Source of the DNA: Altibacter sp. | GTDB lineage: Bacteria; Bacteroidota; Bacteroidia; Flavobacteriales; Flavobacteriaceae | Assembly (NCBI RefSeq): GCF_019913785.1 | Contig: NZ_JAIOHK010000040.1 | Span: forward strand, 1 to 52,646 | Length of the DNA stretch: 52,646 nucleotides | Direction: 5' to 3' | Shown here: positions 1-8,207 of the stretch, piece by piece | Position numbering within the stretch: position 1 is the first letter of the stretch | Layout: the number at the start of each line of letters is the position of its first letter | Program-made: the position numbers and the translations under genes | Notes under the pieces: generated by a model | Told to the model about the DNA's origin: nothing | Seen by the model: the letters and a program-made list of their open reading frames with translations, nothing else | Databases searched by the model: none

Positions 1-245
1 CCAGATTCGGTTCCATAGATTTGCAAGCCGTTGAATACCTGACGGTAATACACGTGGCTTATGTTACTTACTCGGCTTACATTTTGATCTGTAATTGCCC
101 ATTGCGCATCCTGTGGAGTAAGTAACGTATTCTCCAAAAGTTGCTCCATTTGATTGTCAATGCTTTGCACTGCGTTTTGAGCTATCAGCTGTCCTGAAAA
201 GACAAATAATATTCCCAAAAACAACCTGAAGGTAATTTTTTTCAT
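1..245 (-). CDS. Exported M36 (fungalysin-type) metallopeptidase, N-terminal fragment
   Basis: Only the first 81 codons are in the window; the gene runs off the left edge. The start at 245 begins with MKK, a hydrophobic stretch and a cleavage-like LIAQN, so the product is probably exported. Residues about 62-80 (HVYYRQVFNGLQIYGTES) match the fungalysin/thermolysin propeptide (FTP) signature and resemble the same region of the complete M36 protease at 40237-42900 (HIYFNQAVHDIPIKGTES). The family is zinc-dependent secreted proteases made as inactive precursors. The catalytic HExxH region is outside the window, so the peptidase call is inferred from the propeptide and the paralogue. A promoter-like pair lies about 48 bases upstream. 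Confidence 0.75.
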   Translation of the reverse strand, partial: MKKITFRLFLGILFVFSGQLIAQNAVQSIDNQMEQLLENTLLTPQDAQWAITDQNVSRVSNISHVYYRQVFNGLQIYGTES

Positions 246-292
246 TAGAATTTATAGTTAAAAGGTTAGTAATAAGTAGGTATTAATTTCTG

Positions 293-323
293 TAAATCTA
301 TTAAATTAACACTAGTTCACAAA
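293..323 (-). promoter_or_regulatory. Putative Bacteroidota promoter for the left-edge M36 gene
   Basis: On the minus strand TTTG (320-323) is followed after 19 bases by TAGATTTA (293-300), five of six matches to the Bacteroidota -7 element TAnnTTTG with the usual spacing. It leaves a leader of about 48 bases before the start at 245. Motif match only. Confidence 0.45.
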
Positions 324-454
324 CTTTTACAAGCAGATATCTCAATTTTAACAGTAATATACTGGCAAAAGTATAACGCAACCAATGTTCATTCTTATTG
401 CATTTCACACAACTTATTTTTCCCTACTTTAGCAAATCAACAAGAGTTTTCTAC

Positions 455-988
455 ATGGAACAACCCGATGCACTTATACTTAAAATGCAAAATAAAAATG
501 AGATTGCATTTTCAAGAATTTATGCAATGTATTCTGATGCGACCTACGGTATTATACACAGTATTGTCTTAGATGAGGCTATTTCACAAGAGGTGCTGCA
601 AGATGTTTTTATAAAAGTTTGGAACAATTCCGGGTCCTACGATAGTAAGAAAGGACGGTTCTTTACGTGGCTTCTCAATATTGCGAGAAACGCTGCTATT
701 GACAAGACCCGATCCAAGGCGTATAAGAACAGTAAGAAAAACCTAAGCACTACTAATTTCGTAGATATACTGGCTACTAGTGATAGTTTAAATCAAAAAG
801 TAAATGCGATTGGAATACAGAAATTTGTAGCTGCTTTAAAACCTGCCTGTATTAAAATAATCGATCTCCTTTTTTTTAAAGGATATACGCAGGTGGAGGC
901 CGCAAAAACCTTGGATATTCCATTAGGGACCTTAAAAACTAGAAATAGAAATTGTATACAGGAGCTTAGAACCTTGGTTTTAGGGTAA
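455..988 (+). CDS. ECF RNA polymerase sigma factor
   Basis: A 177-residue sigma-70 family protein of the extracytoplasmic-function type. Region 2 spans about residues 15-85, including the -10-recognition helix around EVLQDVFIKVW and the FFTWLLNIARNAAID segment. Region 4 (about 120-175) has a helix-turn-helix around FKGYTQVEAAKTLDIPLGTL. The start MEQPD at 455 is preferred; an in-frame ATG at 398 would add 19 residues unlike the family and overlap promoter-like DNA. The anti-sigma gene begins 9 bases downstream, so the two form a sigma/anti-sigma pair. The target regulon is unknown; the convergent DUF4331/TPR operon is a candidate by neighbourhood only. Confidence 0.9.
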   Translation: MEQPDALILKMQNKNEIAFSRIYAMYSDATYGIIHSIVLDEAISQEVLQDVFIKVWNNSGSYDSKKGRFFTWLLNIARNAAIDKTRSKAYKNSKKNLSTTNFVDILATSDSLNQKVNAIGIQKFVAALKPACIKIIDLLFFKGYTQVEAAKTLDIPLGTLKTRNRNCIQELRTLVLG

Positions 989-997
989 TTTAAAGAT

Positions 998-1789
998 ATG
1001 AGTGCAGAAGAAATTATAGCATCTGGCAAACTAGAATTATATGTATGTGGAACACTTCCTTCTGAAGAAATTTCAGAGGTAGAAGCAGCCATTGCAACCT
1101 ATCCGGAAGTACAGCGCGAAATAGAAGCCATTGAAGCTTCCTTGCTTAGCTTGGCCGAAGCTGTGGCACCTACCTTGCCCGCTATGATATGGTCGTATAT
1201 ACTGGCTGCTACCCGTTCGGTTCGGAAAATAGACGGTAGTGCTCCGCGTACCAATTGGTCGGCCATCACAGGCTGGGCAGCTGCCATTCTTTGTATAGTG
1301 GGGCTATTTTGGATGTGGAAGCAGCATAATGGGTTACAAGATGATATTCAAATTACAACTACTGAAAACACCCAATTAAAAGAAAGAATACGTTTTACTG
1401 AAGGAGAACTCACCGATGCGAACAACTTATTAGCTGTGATTCGCTCTAAGGATTACAAAACCATTACGCTTCCGGGAAACCAGGCGGTGGCTCCCGAAGC
1501 ATTTGCCAAAGTGTATTATAATCAAAAGGATAAGATCGCCTATATAGATGCCGGGGGGTTGCCCGTAGCGCCAAGTGGAAAAGTATATCAGGTATGGTCC
1601 TTAATATTGGATCCGCTGACCCCAACTAGTGTTGGATTGTTAAGTTCTGCAACAGGGACCGAAAATGGGGTCTTTAAGTTTGAGAATATCCCCAATCCGG
1701 AAGCCTTTGGAATTACCTTAGAACCTGAAGGAGGAAGTGAAACACCTACCTTATCACAGTTGTACACCTTAGGGGCTGTATCTCCTTAA
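998..1789 (+). CDS. Anti-sigma factor, RskA-like (anti-sigma-K C-terminal domain)
   Basis: The 263-residue protein has an N-terminal acidic helical domain (about 1-65) expected to hold the sigma factor in the cytoplasm, one membrane helix (about 88-107), a short coiled segment (about 112-145) and a C-terminal domain (about 155-263) with the GKVYQVWSL and FGITLEPEGGSETPT signatures of the RskA family. It follows its cognate sigma gene by 9 bases. Known members release the sigma factor after regulated proteolysis. The N-terminal half lacks an obvious HxxxCxxC zinc-binding motif, so binding is probably zinc-independent. Confidence 0.9.
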   Translation: MSAEEIIASGKLELYVCGTLPSEEISEVEAAIATYPEVQREIEAIEASLLSLAEAVAPTLPAMIWSYILAATRSVRKIDGSAPRTNWSAITGWAAAILCIVGLFWMWKQHNGLQDDIQITTTENTQLKERIRFTEGELTDANNLLAVIRSKDYKTITLPGNQAVAPEAFAKVYYNQKDKIAYIDAGGLPVAPSGKVYQVWSLILDPLTPTSVGLLSSATGTENGVFKFENIPNPEAFGITLEPEGGSETPTLSQLYTLGAVSP

Positions 1790-1830
1790 TTTCAATTTGA
1801 ATACCTATTAATGCTTCTGAAAAAGACATT

Positions 1831-2268
1831 ATGAAATCAATTATACTATTGATATTCCTATTTGTAGCGAATTCTACCTTGTTGGCACAACCGGAAAGCT
1901 ATATAGGAAACTATACAAAACGAAGTGAGTCTACACAATCAAAATCTATTCTTGAATATTCGCTCACCCTAAATTCAGATAGCACCTTCCTAATTCATAT
2001 TTATCGAAATCTAGACCCCAGTCAACCCGAAGAAAATTGGTTCGGAAAAGGAACTTGGAAACTCGAAGGAACGCACACACTTGTATTCTATTCGAACGAA
2101 CAATCAGATTTGGACGAAAAGTATACCTTAAATTGTACTAACACCAAGGCTCGTAGTAATCGCAAATCACCCAGAAACACATCTTTGAAAGTGCAAAAAG
2201 AATCGCTTCGTTTTTTCCAATCTGAAATTTTATGGCTAAAAGGGCTGGAGCTTTTTAAAACTGAGTAA
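1831..2268 (+). CDS. Small exported protein of unknown function
   Basis: 145 residues with a signal peptide (MKSIILLIFLFVANSTLLAQ, cut before PESY). The mature part is predicted beta-rich, with alternating stretches such as YSLTLNSDSTFLIHIYRN and GKGTWKLEGTHTLVFYSN, a pattern seen in small lipocalin or copper-resistance-like flavobacterial proteins; I do not recognise a specific family. It lies 41 bases after the anti-sigma gene on the same strand, so it is probably the last gene of that operon and may be an envelope target or sensor of the sigma system. That role is inference. Confidence 0.6.
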   Translation: MKSIILLIFLFVANSTLLAQPESYIGNYTKRSESTQSKSILEYSLTLNSDSTFLIHIYRNLDPSQPEENWFGKGTWKLEGTHTLVFYSNEQSDLDEKYTLNCTNTKARSNRKSPRNTSLKVQKESLRFFQSEILWLKGLELFKTE

Positions 2269-2288
2269 ATCCGTTTGGTTTAGGCATT

Positions 2289-2318
2289 AAAAAGAGCGTC
2301 CTCCAATGGCAGACGCTC
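2289..2318 (-). terminator. Intrinsic terminator of the DUF4331/TPR operon
   Basis: GAGCGTC (2294-2300) pairs with GACGCTC (2312-2318) around an 11-base loop. Read on the minus strand the stem is followed by TTTTT (2293-2289), so it terminates leftward transcription coming from 2434. On the plus strand no T-run follows. Confidence 0.65.
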
Positions 2319-2339
2319 CAACTAACAAAAAAACTCTGA

Positions 2340-2389
2340 AACCGGTACCACCGGTTGTCAATTAGCTATCGGCTGTCGATAACCAACCG
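2340..2389. repeat. Nested inverted repeats between convergent operons
   Basis: AACCGG (2340-2345) pairs with CCGGTT (2351-2356). CGGTTG (2352-2357) can alternatively pair with CAACCG (2384-2389), enclosing TATCG/CGATA (2367-2371 with 2377-2381). The arms compete, giving two mutually exclusive folds in the 3' region of the TPR transcript just before its terminator. No function is evident. Confidence 0.5.
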
Positions 2390-2433
2390 TTATACATTAT
2401 ATACGAAAAACCAAGTGGGATGGTTTTCAGTTT

Positions 2434-3714
2434 TTATAATTTTTCAATTTTCTCTGTAAGTACGGGTCCTAATTCAAACGCAGCCGTCAAAAGCTCCTTT
2501 TTAAGAGGCTTCACCATATCCGATTTTCCATTGGCTTTATACACCAAAGCCGAATAATATTGAGCCATGGGCTCAAACGTTTTGCCTGCAACAAAGTTTT
2601 CAATGGTCTGAAGTGCTTCGGCATTCATTCCCGCCATAAGTTGTGCATAAGCCAATAGTGAATAGGTTTCGGGAGTTGCTCTATTTTGAATTTCCTGAGT
2701 GGCCAAGGTTAGCGCTTTTTCAGGTTGGGATTCGGCATAGATTTCAATAAGGTAGGCATTGTACATATCGCCGTAATCGGCTTCGGAAGCATTATTTACA
2801 AAACTATCTATAAACACTTCTGCTTCGGAAAGTTGATTGTTAAATTCGGCCATTTCAGCTTTCAGCAAAAAATAATCGGGAACCTGGTGATGCACCATAA
2901 CCGAATCTAATATCCGATTTGCCTCGGTCGTATTTTTTTCAGCAGCATAAGCAATCCAAGCTATTCCTTTTTTTGCGTAGGCATTATCGGGCTGTAACTG
3001 CAGTGTTTTTAAATAATGTTGATAGGACGCTTCAAGACGTCCGGCATGACCATAGAAATCGGCTAAATTCGAATAAGTCCACACTTTTAGAGCAATGCTT
3101 CCTCTGGACTCGGCAATGCTTTTGGCCTGTTCCATATACTTGATGGCGGCCTCGAGATCACCTTTGTAATCACTCCATTTTGCCAAACGAATTAAGTAAT
3201 TATAGTCATTGGTATTTTTGATCTTTCCGAGGAAAGCATCTGCTTTATCATAATCTCCCAGCTCCATATATATATCGAAGAGCATCATTTCGGTAGCTCG
3301 CTTATTCGAAACACCGGCATAACTTTCCTCTAAAACAACCATTGCCTCCTTAAATCGGTGTTGTGAAATATACGTACGGGCCAAGCCCCTCGCATAATTA
3401 TCCTTATTATTGGCAGAGATCTCCATCCCCTTTTTGTAGAGAGCTTCGGCTTTTTTAAGATTCTCAACAGCTCCGCTTGCTTCAAATATCCTTGTATAGG
3501 CCCCAGCCAGGGGACCAATTTCACCAACTCCAGACGTATCCGGTTTGAGTCTATTGTTCCAATAGTCTTTTTCAGAAATAGCACTTTTAAGACTTTCGTT
3601 ATTGGAGGTATCCAAAAAAGTATTGTAATGGGCCGGATTGGTAATGACTAGCTTTTCCTCTTTTTTACAGGATGTCAAAAGCAGTACTAGCATACATAAT
3701 ATCAATGCTTTCAT
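2434..3714 (-). CDS. TPR-repeat lipoprotein in the DUF4331 operon
   Basis: 426 residues. The N-terminus has a lipoprotein signal with lipobox LTSC (Cys16) followed by KKEEK, which fits the K-(D/E)2 surface-export signal described for flavobacterial lipoproteins. The rest is helical, with TPR-like pairs, for example around LEASYQHYLKTLQLQPDNAY and PEKALTLATQEIQ. TPR proteins scaffold protein-protein contacts. It is the last gene of the minus-strand operon after the two DUF4331-like genes (63-base gap containing an AU-rich hairpin). The pairing with DUF4331 suggests they act together at the cell surface; the actual role is unknown. Confidence 0.8.
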   Translation of the reverse strand: MKALILCMLVLLLTSCKKEEKLVITNPAHYNTFLDTSNNESLKSAISEKDYWNNRLKPDTSGVGEIGPLAGAYTRIFEASGAVENLKKAEALYKKGMEISANNKDNYARGLARTYISQHRFKEAMVVLEESYAGVSNKRATEMMLFDIYMELGDYDKADAFLGKIKNTNDYNYLIRLAKWSDYKGDLEAAIKYMEQAKSIAESRGSIALKVWTYSNLADFYGHAGRLEASYQHYLKTLQLQPDNAYAKKGIAWIAYAAEKNTTEANRILDSVMVHHQVPDYFLLKAEMAEFNNQLSEAEVFIDSFVNNASEADYGDMYNAYLIEIYAESQPEKALTLATQEIQNRATPETYSLLAYAQLMAGMNAEALQTIENFVAGKTFEPMAQYYSALVYKANGKSDMVKPLKKELLTAAFELGPVLTEKIEKL

Positions 3715-3725
3715 ACATTTTCAGT

Positions 3726-3761
3726 ATAAAAAAGAAAAGAGCAATTGCTTGCCCTTTTCTT
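3726..3761 (-). terminator. AU-rich hairpin with T-run, possible attenuator before the TPR gene
   Basis: AAGAAAAG (3732-3739) pairs with CTTTTCTT (3754-3761), with GCAA/TTGC inside the loop. On the minus strand the stem runs into TTTTTTATAC. It sits between the second DUF4331-like gene and the TPR gene and could lower expression of the latter. The stem is weak in GC. Confidence 0.45.
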
Positions 3762-3777
3762 ATGATTAATTTGTTGT

Positions 3778-4473
3778 TTATTCATTGGGGGTTTCTAAAT
3801 AAGGAAACCCAAGGGAGAAGTCTCGATCGCCCGCATCAACACCATCACTTGTAAGTTGTGGCGTTCCGTTGTTTCCGTCAAAACGTGTTCCACTGGTTCC
3901 TCCAAACATTAGGGTAAGTGAAATGTCTATCACATCGTCACCTAAGTTTCGACCGGTTAGTGCATTGGTACCGTCAAAATAGGTGGTTGGACCATTTGGA
4001 GCTACTTGTAGCGCATCGAATTGTGCCAATACCGTGGTAAAGGTTGGCGCATCCAATCCTAGAATGTTTGTCTCATAATCGAGGTCGGCAGGATCTATCC
4101 CCAATGATTGTGCATAGACATCGTGATATAGTTCTAACGTAGCCTCGAATGTAGGCTGAAAGGATGCTCTGTCACTTACGATACTCGTATTAAAATTATT
4201 CTTTACGTTGTCGCTTCCGCTGAACACGGTATTCACACCGGGTCTTCCCATGATGTCTTCTTGTGTATAGGTACCGCTAAAGTCCAATGTAGTGTCACAT
4301 GGCGCACAGGCGGTTCCTCCACAATCCACACCTTCCTCATCTCCATTTTGGACACCGTCGTCGCAGGTCACTTGCATAATGATATTTCCATTATCGTCGT
4401 CGTCGGCACATTGCACAAACAACAGCGAGGTACAGATTGCAATAAATAAGATTCTTAATTTATATGTTTTCAT
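3778..4473 (-). CDS. DUF4331-like lipoprotein corresponding to the C-terminal half of the family
   Basis: 231 residues. The signal ends in LFVQC (Cys22), followed by ADDDD, an acidic stretch like surface lipoprotein signals. A Cys-rich linker follows (Cys37, 51, 56 and 59 in CDDGVQNGDEEGVDCGG), a motif frequent in flavobacterial surface proteins. From about residue 68 the sequence (IMGRPGVNTVFSGSDNVKNN, then DVIDISLTLMFGG) resembles the second half of DUF4331 proteins, where a conserved 'MGNPLVNEV...K..FN' element occurs. The N-terminal DHxDAP half is absent and is instead encoded by the gene 22 bases upstream. The assignment to the C-terminal half is from memory of the family and needs a profile search. 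Confidence 0.65.
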   Translation of the reverse strand: MKTYKLRILFIAICTSLLFVQCADDDDNGNIIMQVTCDDGVQNGDEEGVDCGGTACAPCDTTLDFSGTYTQEDIMGRPGVNTVFSGSDNVKNNFNTSIVSDRASFQPTFEATLELYHDVYAQSLGIDPADLDYETNILGLDAPTFTTVLAQFDALQVAPNGPTTYFDGTNALTGRNLGDDVIDISLTLMFGGTSGTRFDGNNGTPQLTSDGVDAGDRDFSLGFPYLETPNE

Positions 4474-4495
4474 GGTCTTTTCTTTTTTGAATTAA

Positions 4496-5206
4496 TTATT
4501 GCTTTCTTTTTGTAGTTACCCATACATTGTATGCAGGAGGCAATCCGTTTATCCCAACCGCAGCACCAACATGTGGGGGTGCAGTTCCCAGCATCGAGTT
4601 TGGGACTTCAACGATTACGGCCAATACATTTAGTTCTTCAAAAAAGTCCTCTGCTTGACCGGGAGGTAAAAACCCTTCGGGGGCCACGGCTCCGGAGATC
4701 ACCTCATTAAAACGGTTAAAATCAAAATAAAAAGCATCTCTACGAGGACCAGCAAAAAAGGTCATTCCATTATTTGAACTGGTTTGCACATCGGCACTGG
4801 TAGAAATTTTAACACTATTTCGTGCTACGGAAGTTTCAACAACACTTGAAAGTCCTGTTTGCGTAGGGCCTACCGGACCAAAGAAATACATAGAATCACC
4901 TCTTTTGATCGCCTGAATGACCAGATCTTCCACAAAATCACCGGTATTGTCAATATTGAACTCAACCATCACATCTTCATCAAATTGTGCATTATCGGTT
5001 ACAGCACCCGGAATTAGGGGACCCTGTAAGGTTGCAATGAATACGGTTTTATTAGGATCATCACCTTCAAACGCATAGAAGTCGGCTATATCGGTAGTAG
5101 TACCGGCAACATCAGGTGCATCAATGTGATCTGCAGCAATGAGAAATACCGCAAGCATGGCTAATCCCAAGCCTCCGATTGCTGCAAAAAGTTTTGTTTT
5201 TTTCAT
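4496..5206 (-). CDS. DUF4331-like exported protein corresponding to the N-terminal half of the family
   Basis: 236 residues with an N-terminal hydrophobic segment (about 5-24) followed directly by ADHIDAPDVAGTTTDIADFY, the hallmark N-terminus of DUF4331 proteins (SSHREAP...D.TD.YAF). The chain ends at PPAYNVWVTTKRKQ, about where a full-length DUF4331 protein (commonly 400-500 residues) reaches its midpoint. It therefore looks like half of the family; the matching half is the next gene in the operon. Function of DUF4331 is not established. A promoter match lies 52-79 bases upstream, making this the first gene of the operon. Confidence 0.8.
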   Translation of the reverse strand: MKKTKLFAAIGGLGLAMLAVFLIAADHIDAPDVAGTTTDIADFYAFEGDDPNKTVFIATLQGPLIPGAVTDNAQFDEDVMVEFNIDNTGDFVEDLVIQAIKRGDSMYFFGPVGPTQTGLSSVVETSVARNSVKISTSADVQTSSNNGMTFFAGPRRDAFYFDFNRFNEVISGAVAPEGFLPPGQAEDFFEELNVLAVIVEVPNSMLGTAPPHVGAAVGINGLPPAYNVWVTTKRKQ

Positions 5207-5257
5207 AATTGAAGTTCTTTTTATTAATTATTTTTACTTGTTCATATTCATTTACGA

Positions 5258-5285
5258 CGAAAGTACATAGTTGGTTTTTTTACAA
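5258..5285 (-). promoter_or_regulatory. Promoter of the DUF4331/TPR operon
   Basis: On the minus strand TTG (5283-5285), 17 bases, then TACTTTCG (5258-5265), five of six to TAnnTTTG. Leader about 52 bases. Since an ECF module lies at the other end of this block, an ECF-specific promoter could also exist, but I cannot define its consensus. Confidence 0.5.
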
Positions 5286-5346
5286 CAGTTAATCTTTTGT
5301 TAATGTAAATTTACAATTTAAAACCAACGCAAAGTTATCAAAACTA

Positions 5347-6561
5347 ATGAACCCATCAGCAACCGATTGGATTCCGAAGTTTTTAAGTGGTTTAGAGAGG
5401 GTTGATCTCACAACAAAATTTAAAAACAGAACGAACTTTTATACCTACCTTAAGGAAACCGGATTTATATACGGTGTTTCTGTCAAGGCTATCCTGGACG
5501 AAACGGTGAGTAATTTGGATCTCACCAAGGAGGAATACACCAAGATCAATCTGTTTCATGCACTGCTCTATTTTTACTTTCAGTCCAATCCAAAAGGTTC
5601 TTTTGACGATGCCATCGGCTCTATTAATGAATTCTATAACAAGATAGACAAGGGAAAGACCGGGTTTTTAAGGAAGCTGACCCTTTCTCAGAGTAACAGT
5701 CAGCATTTAGAAAGTGTTTTGTCGTCACGCCTACAAGAGACCAATACGGCGCTCAAAAAAAACAATACCTCGATTCTTACCTATGCCCTGCTCTTTGTAG
5801 ATGTGTTGGCCTATATTAAATGGCTGTCTAAACCCAGAGCGATAAAATCTTATGCCAAACAATTGGAAAACTCGGTGATCACCTGTTGTTTCTTTGCACT
5901 GAAGGCCAAACAGAATAAGAACAAATACGATCGATTGCTAATTGATCTATTCGAATCTTCCACAGAATATCTGATTGCCGATACATCGGCGCAGGATATT
6001 ACCTCTTTGCAACAATTAAAGCGTATTTCAAATCGTAGTGATCTCGAAAAAAAATACATTCTGGATATCTGTATTATCGCCGTATGGGATGATCATGAAA
6101 TGGACGCGAGCGAGTTTAACTTTTTACAAAATCTTACAACCAAGCTTAAACTACCCGAAAAGGAACTCACGACAAGTTTACAAGATCTTACTTCGTTTTC
6201 GGACAAGTACACCGAGACCATTCAACTTTTTGAATATTCCAATCCGGTAAAACTATTTTATAAGCAATCTGCTGCTACGGTAAAACTGCTTATACTTCGC
6301 AATAAAAAACGATTGATACGTGAATTAGAGGAAAGCGGTGAATTACTGGTGTTATTATCTCAGTCAACACTCAGAGACCTGAATCCGGAAGAAAAGCACA
6401 AAGTAAAGGAGCAATTGTTGGATGTGTGCAAAACGATCCCTTCGTTGACCATTTTCCTGCTCCCGGGAGGTACTGTGCTGCTGCCGTTATTAGTAAAGTT
6501 TATTCCAAAACTGTTACCTTCAGCCTTTAACGAGAATAGAATTCAGGATAAAAAGAATTGA
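5347..6561 (+). CDS. LETM1-related biofilm-associated family protein
   Basis: 404 residues, mostly helical. The centre (about residues 230-300) has an acidic TerB-like pattern around LDICIIAVWDDHEMDASEFNF. The C-terminus (about 368-395) has the hydrophobic, proline-rich LPGGTVLLPLLVKFIPKLLP segment typical of LETM1-type domains, with SAFNENR after it. The family is known in Bacteroidota as LETM1-related biofilm-associated protein; its biochemical role is undefined. No signal peptide is seen, so it is probably cytoplasmic or inner-membrane associated. The stop codon overlaps the next gene's TTG start by four bases, indicating translational coupling to the transferase. Confidence 0.8.
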   Translation: MNPSATDWIPKFLSGLERVDLTTKFKNRTNFYTYLKETGFIYGVSVKAILDETVSNLDLTKEEYTKINLFHALLYFYFQSNPKGSFDDAIGSINEFYNKIDKGKTGFLRKLTLSQSNSQHLESVLSSRLQETNTALKKNNTSILTYALLFVDVLAYIKWLSKPRAIKSYAKQLENSVITCCFFALKAKQNKNKYDRLLIDLFESSTEYLIADTSAQDITSLQQLKRISNRSDLEKKYILDICIIAVWDDHEMDASEFNFLQNLTTKLKLPEKELTTSLQDLTSFSDKYTETIQLFEYSNPVKLFYKQSAATVKLLILRNKKRLIRELEESGELLVLLSQSTLRDLNPEEKHKVKEQLLDVCKTIPSLTIFLLPGGTVLLPLLVKFIPKLLPSAFNENRIQDKKN

Positions 6562-8207
6562 AACTTTCCCAGGCATATAAAACATCCTTTTCGGCAGTAC
6601 TGCATATTGCCGTACTATTGTGCTATCCATTGGTCGTTGTGGCAAGTTTGGGTATCGTGTTAATTCCATTTTTCAGGGCGTATTTGAAAGAGACCATTGG
6701 GTTTGGCCTGCTTACCGGATTGTTTATCGCTGTATTTTTTTTAGTGAGCAATACATCTTTTCGAAGGACTTTTTTAATCGTGTCATATTTGGTATTGGCT
6801 TTTTTAGCCTTTCTGAAACTTAGTTTTTATTATCATTATGGTGTAAAATTAAGTGCTTCGGCCTTATTTGTTATTTTTGAAACCAATACAACCGAAGCTT
6901 CCGATTTCTTATCAAATTACTTCGATTTAAAGATTATTTTGTTGTTGATACTGTTCTTATTACCATTGTTTTTCCTGCGTAAATTGTTCAGTTCCAAATC
7001 GAATCTTTTTAAGTTTAGGGAAGCATTCCAACTACGAACAAAATCATTAAAATTCAGGATACCCATACTCCTCCTAATAGTAATTCTTGGTTACGGAATT
7101 CAGTCAAAGTTTAAAGCTGAAAATATCTTTTTAACCTCTTTTAGTTCATACGAAGAGTATGTAATTACCAAAAATATCCTTAAAGACAATCTCGCAAAAA
7201 AGCATAGTGATGTTTTCTCGGATGTCACATCGGAAAAGGGTCGTCAAACCTATGTGATTGTGATAGGTGAATCAACTTCCAGTTGGCATATGCAACTTTA
7301 CGGCTATCACCGGAACACCAACCCCTTATTGACCGAGATTAAAGATGAACTAACTATTTTCGACAGTATCATTACACCCGATGTACATACCATCTTGGCA
7401 CTTGAAAAGATACTAACGCTTTCCGATGCAAAAGAACCCAATAAAAAAAGCAATGGTTCCATTGTACAATTGGCCAACCACGCAGGTTTTACTACCTATT
7501 GGTTATCCAACCAGAGACCTGTTGGCTTGCATGAGAGTGTTTCTACACTTATAGGCAATGCGGCAACTCAAAAGAATTTTATCGCCACGGATAACTATAA
7601 CTACGATATCCACGATGAAAATTTATTTCCCTTTCTGGATCAAATTCTTAAGAATTCTATTGAAAAAAAGGTGCTTTTTATTCACCTAATTGGAACACAT
7701 GGAACCTATAAAAAACGATACCCAGTAGCATACGAACGCTTTACTGAAAAGAGTCCCAATCTAAAGTATCATCATAAAAAGGCTATTTCCACAACGAATG
7801 ATTATGACAATGCTGTTTTGTATAATGACTTTATTGTTCGAACCATAATTGAAAAGGTAAGAAATGTAGACGATAAGAGTTATGTTGCTTATTTCTCCGA
7901 TCACGGTGATGAAGTATACGATACCATGGATTTAATGGGCCATAATAGTTATCACGCAACACCGCCCATGCACGAGATACCCTTTATCGTCTGGTTTTCT
8001 GAAAAATATAAGGCAAATCGGTCTTTCTCAACGCCAAAGGATTCGTTGTCCAAGAGGCGGTATAGTCTTGAAGATTTTATACATACGTTTTCGGAGATTA
8101 GCGACATTACCTTTAAAGAATTTGATCCTTCTAAGAGTATTTTTAACACCGAATTCATAAAGCGTACACGTTTTATAAAAACAGATGTAAATTATGATAA
8201 GCGGTAA
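6558..8207 (+). CDS. Phosphoethanolamine transferase-like membrane enzyme (EptA/CptA, sulfatase fold)
   Basis: 549 residues. The TTG start is chosen because it overlaps the previous stop (TTGA) and the hydrophobic N-terminus continues from it. Five membrane helices occupy about residues 10-185; the rest is a periplasmic alkaline-phosphatase/sulfatase-type domain. VIGEST at 235-240 provides the family's Glu ligand and Thr240 nucleophile. HLIGTHGTY (376-384), SDHGDE (447-452) and GHNSYH (461-466) supply the remaining metal and substrate ligands. Relatives move phosphoethanolamine from phosphatidylethanolamine to lipid A or other envelope glycans; the acceptor here is unknown. Overlaps the next gene by 14 bases. 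Confidence 0.85.
   Translation: MKLSQAYKTSFSAVLHIAVLLCYPLVVVASLGIVLIPFFRAYLKETIGFGLLTGLFIAVFFLVSNTSFRRTFLIVSYLVLAFLAFLKLSFYYHYGVKLSASALFVIFETNTTEASDFLSNYFDLKIILLLILFLLPLFFLRKLFSSKSNLFKFREAFQLRTKSLKFRIPILLLIVILGYGIQSKFKAENIFLTSFSSYEEYVITKNILKDNLAKKHSDVFSDVTSEKGRQTYVIVIGESTSSWHMQLYGYHRNTNPLLTEIKDELTIFDSIITPDVHTILALEKILTLSDAKEPNKKSNGSIVQLANHAGFTTYWLSNQRPVGLHESVSTLIGNAATQKNFIATDNYNYDIHDENLFPFLDQILKNSIEKKVLFIHLIGTHGTYKKRYPVAYERFTEKSPNLKYHHKKAISTTNDYDNAVLYNDFIVRTIIEKVRNVDDKSYVAYFSDHGDEVYDTMDLMGHNSYHATPPMHEIPFIVWFSEKYKANRSFSTPKDSLSKRRYSLEDFIHTFSEISDITFKEFDPSKSIFNTEFIKRTRFIKTDVNYDKR

Noticed and set aside
398-454. Extended N-terminus of the first ECF sigma factor
   Set aside because: The 19 extra residues do not fit the family and overlap promoter-like DNA; MEQPD at 455 is a better start.
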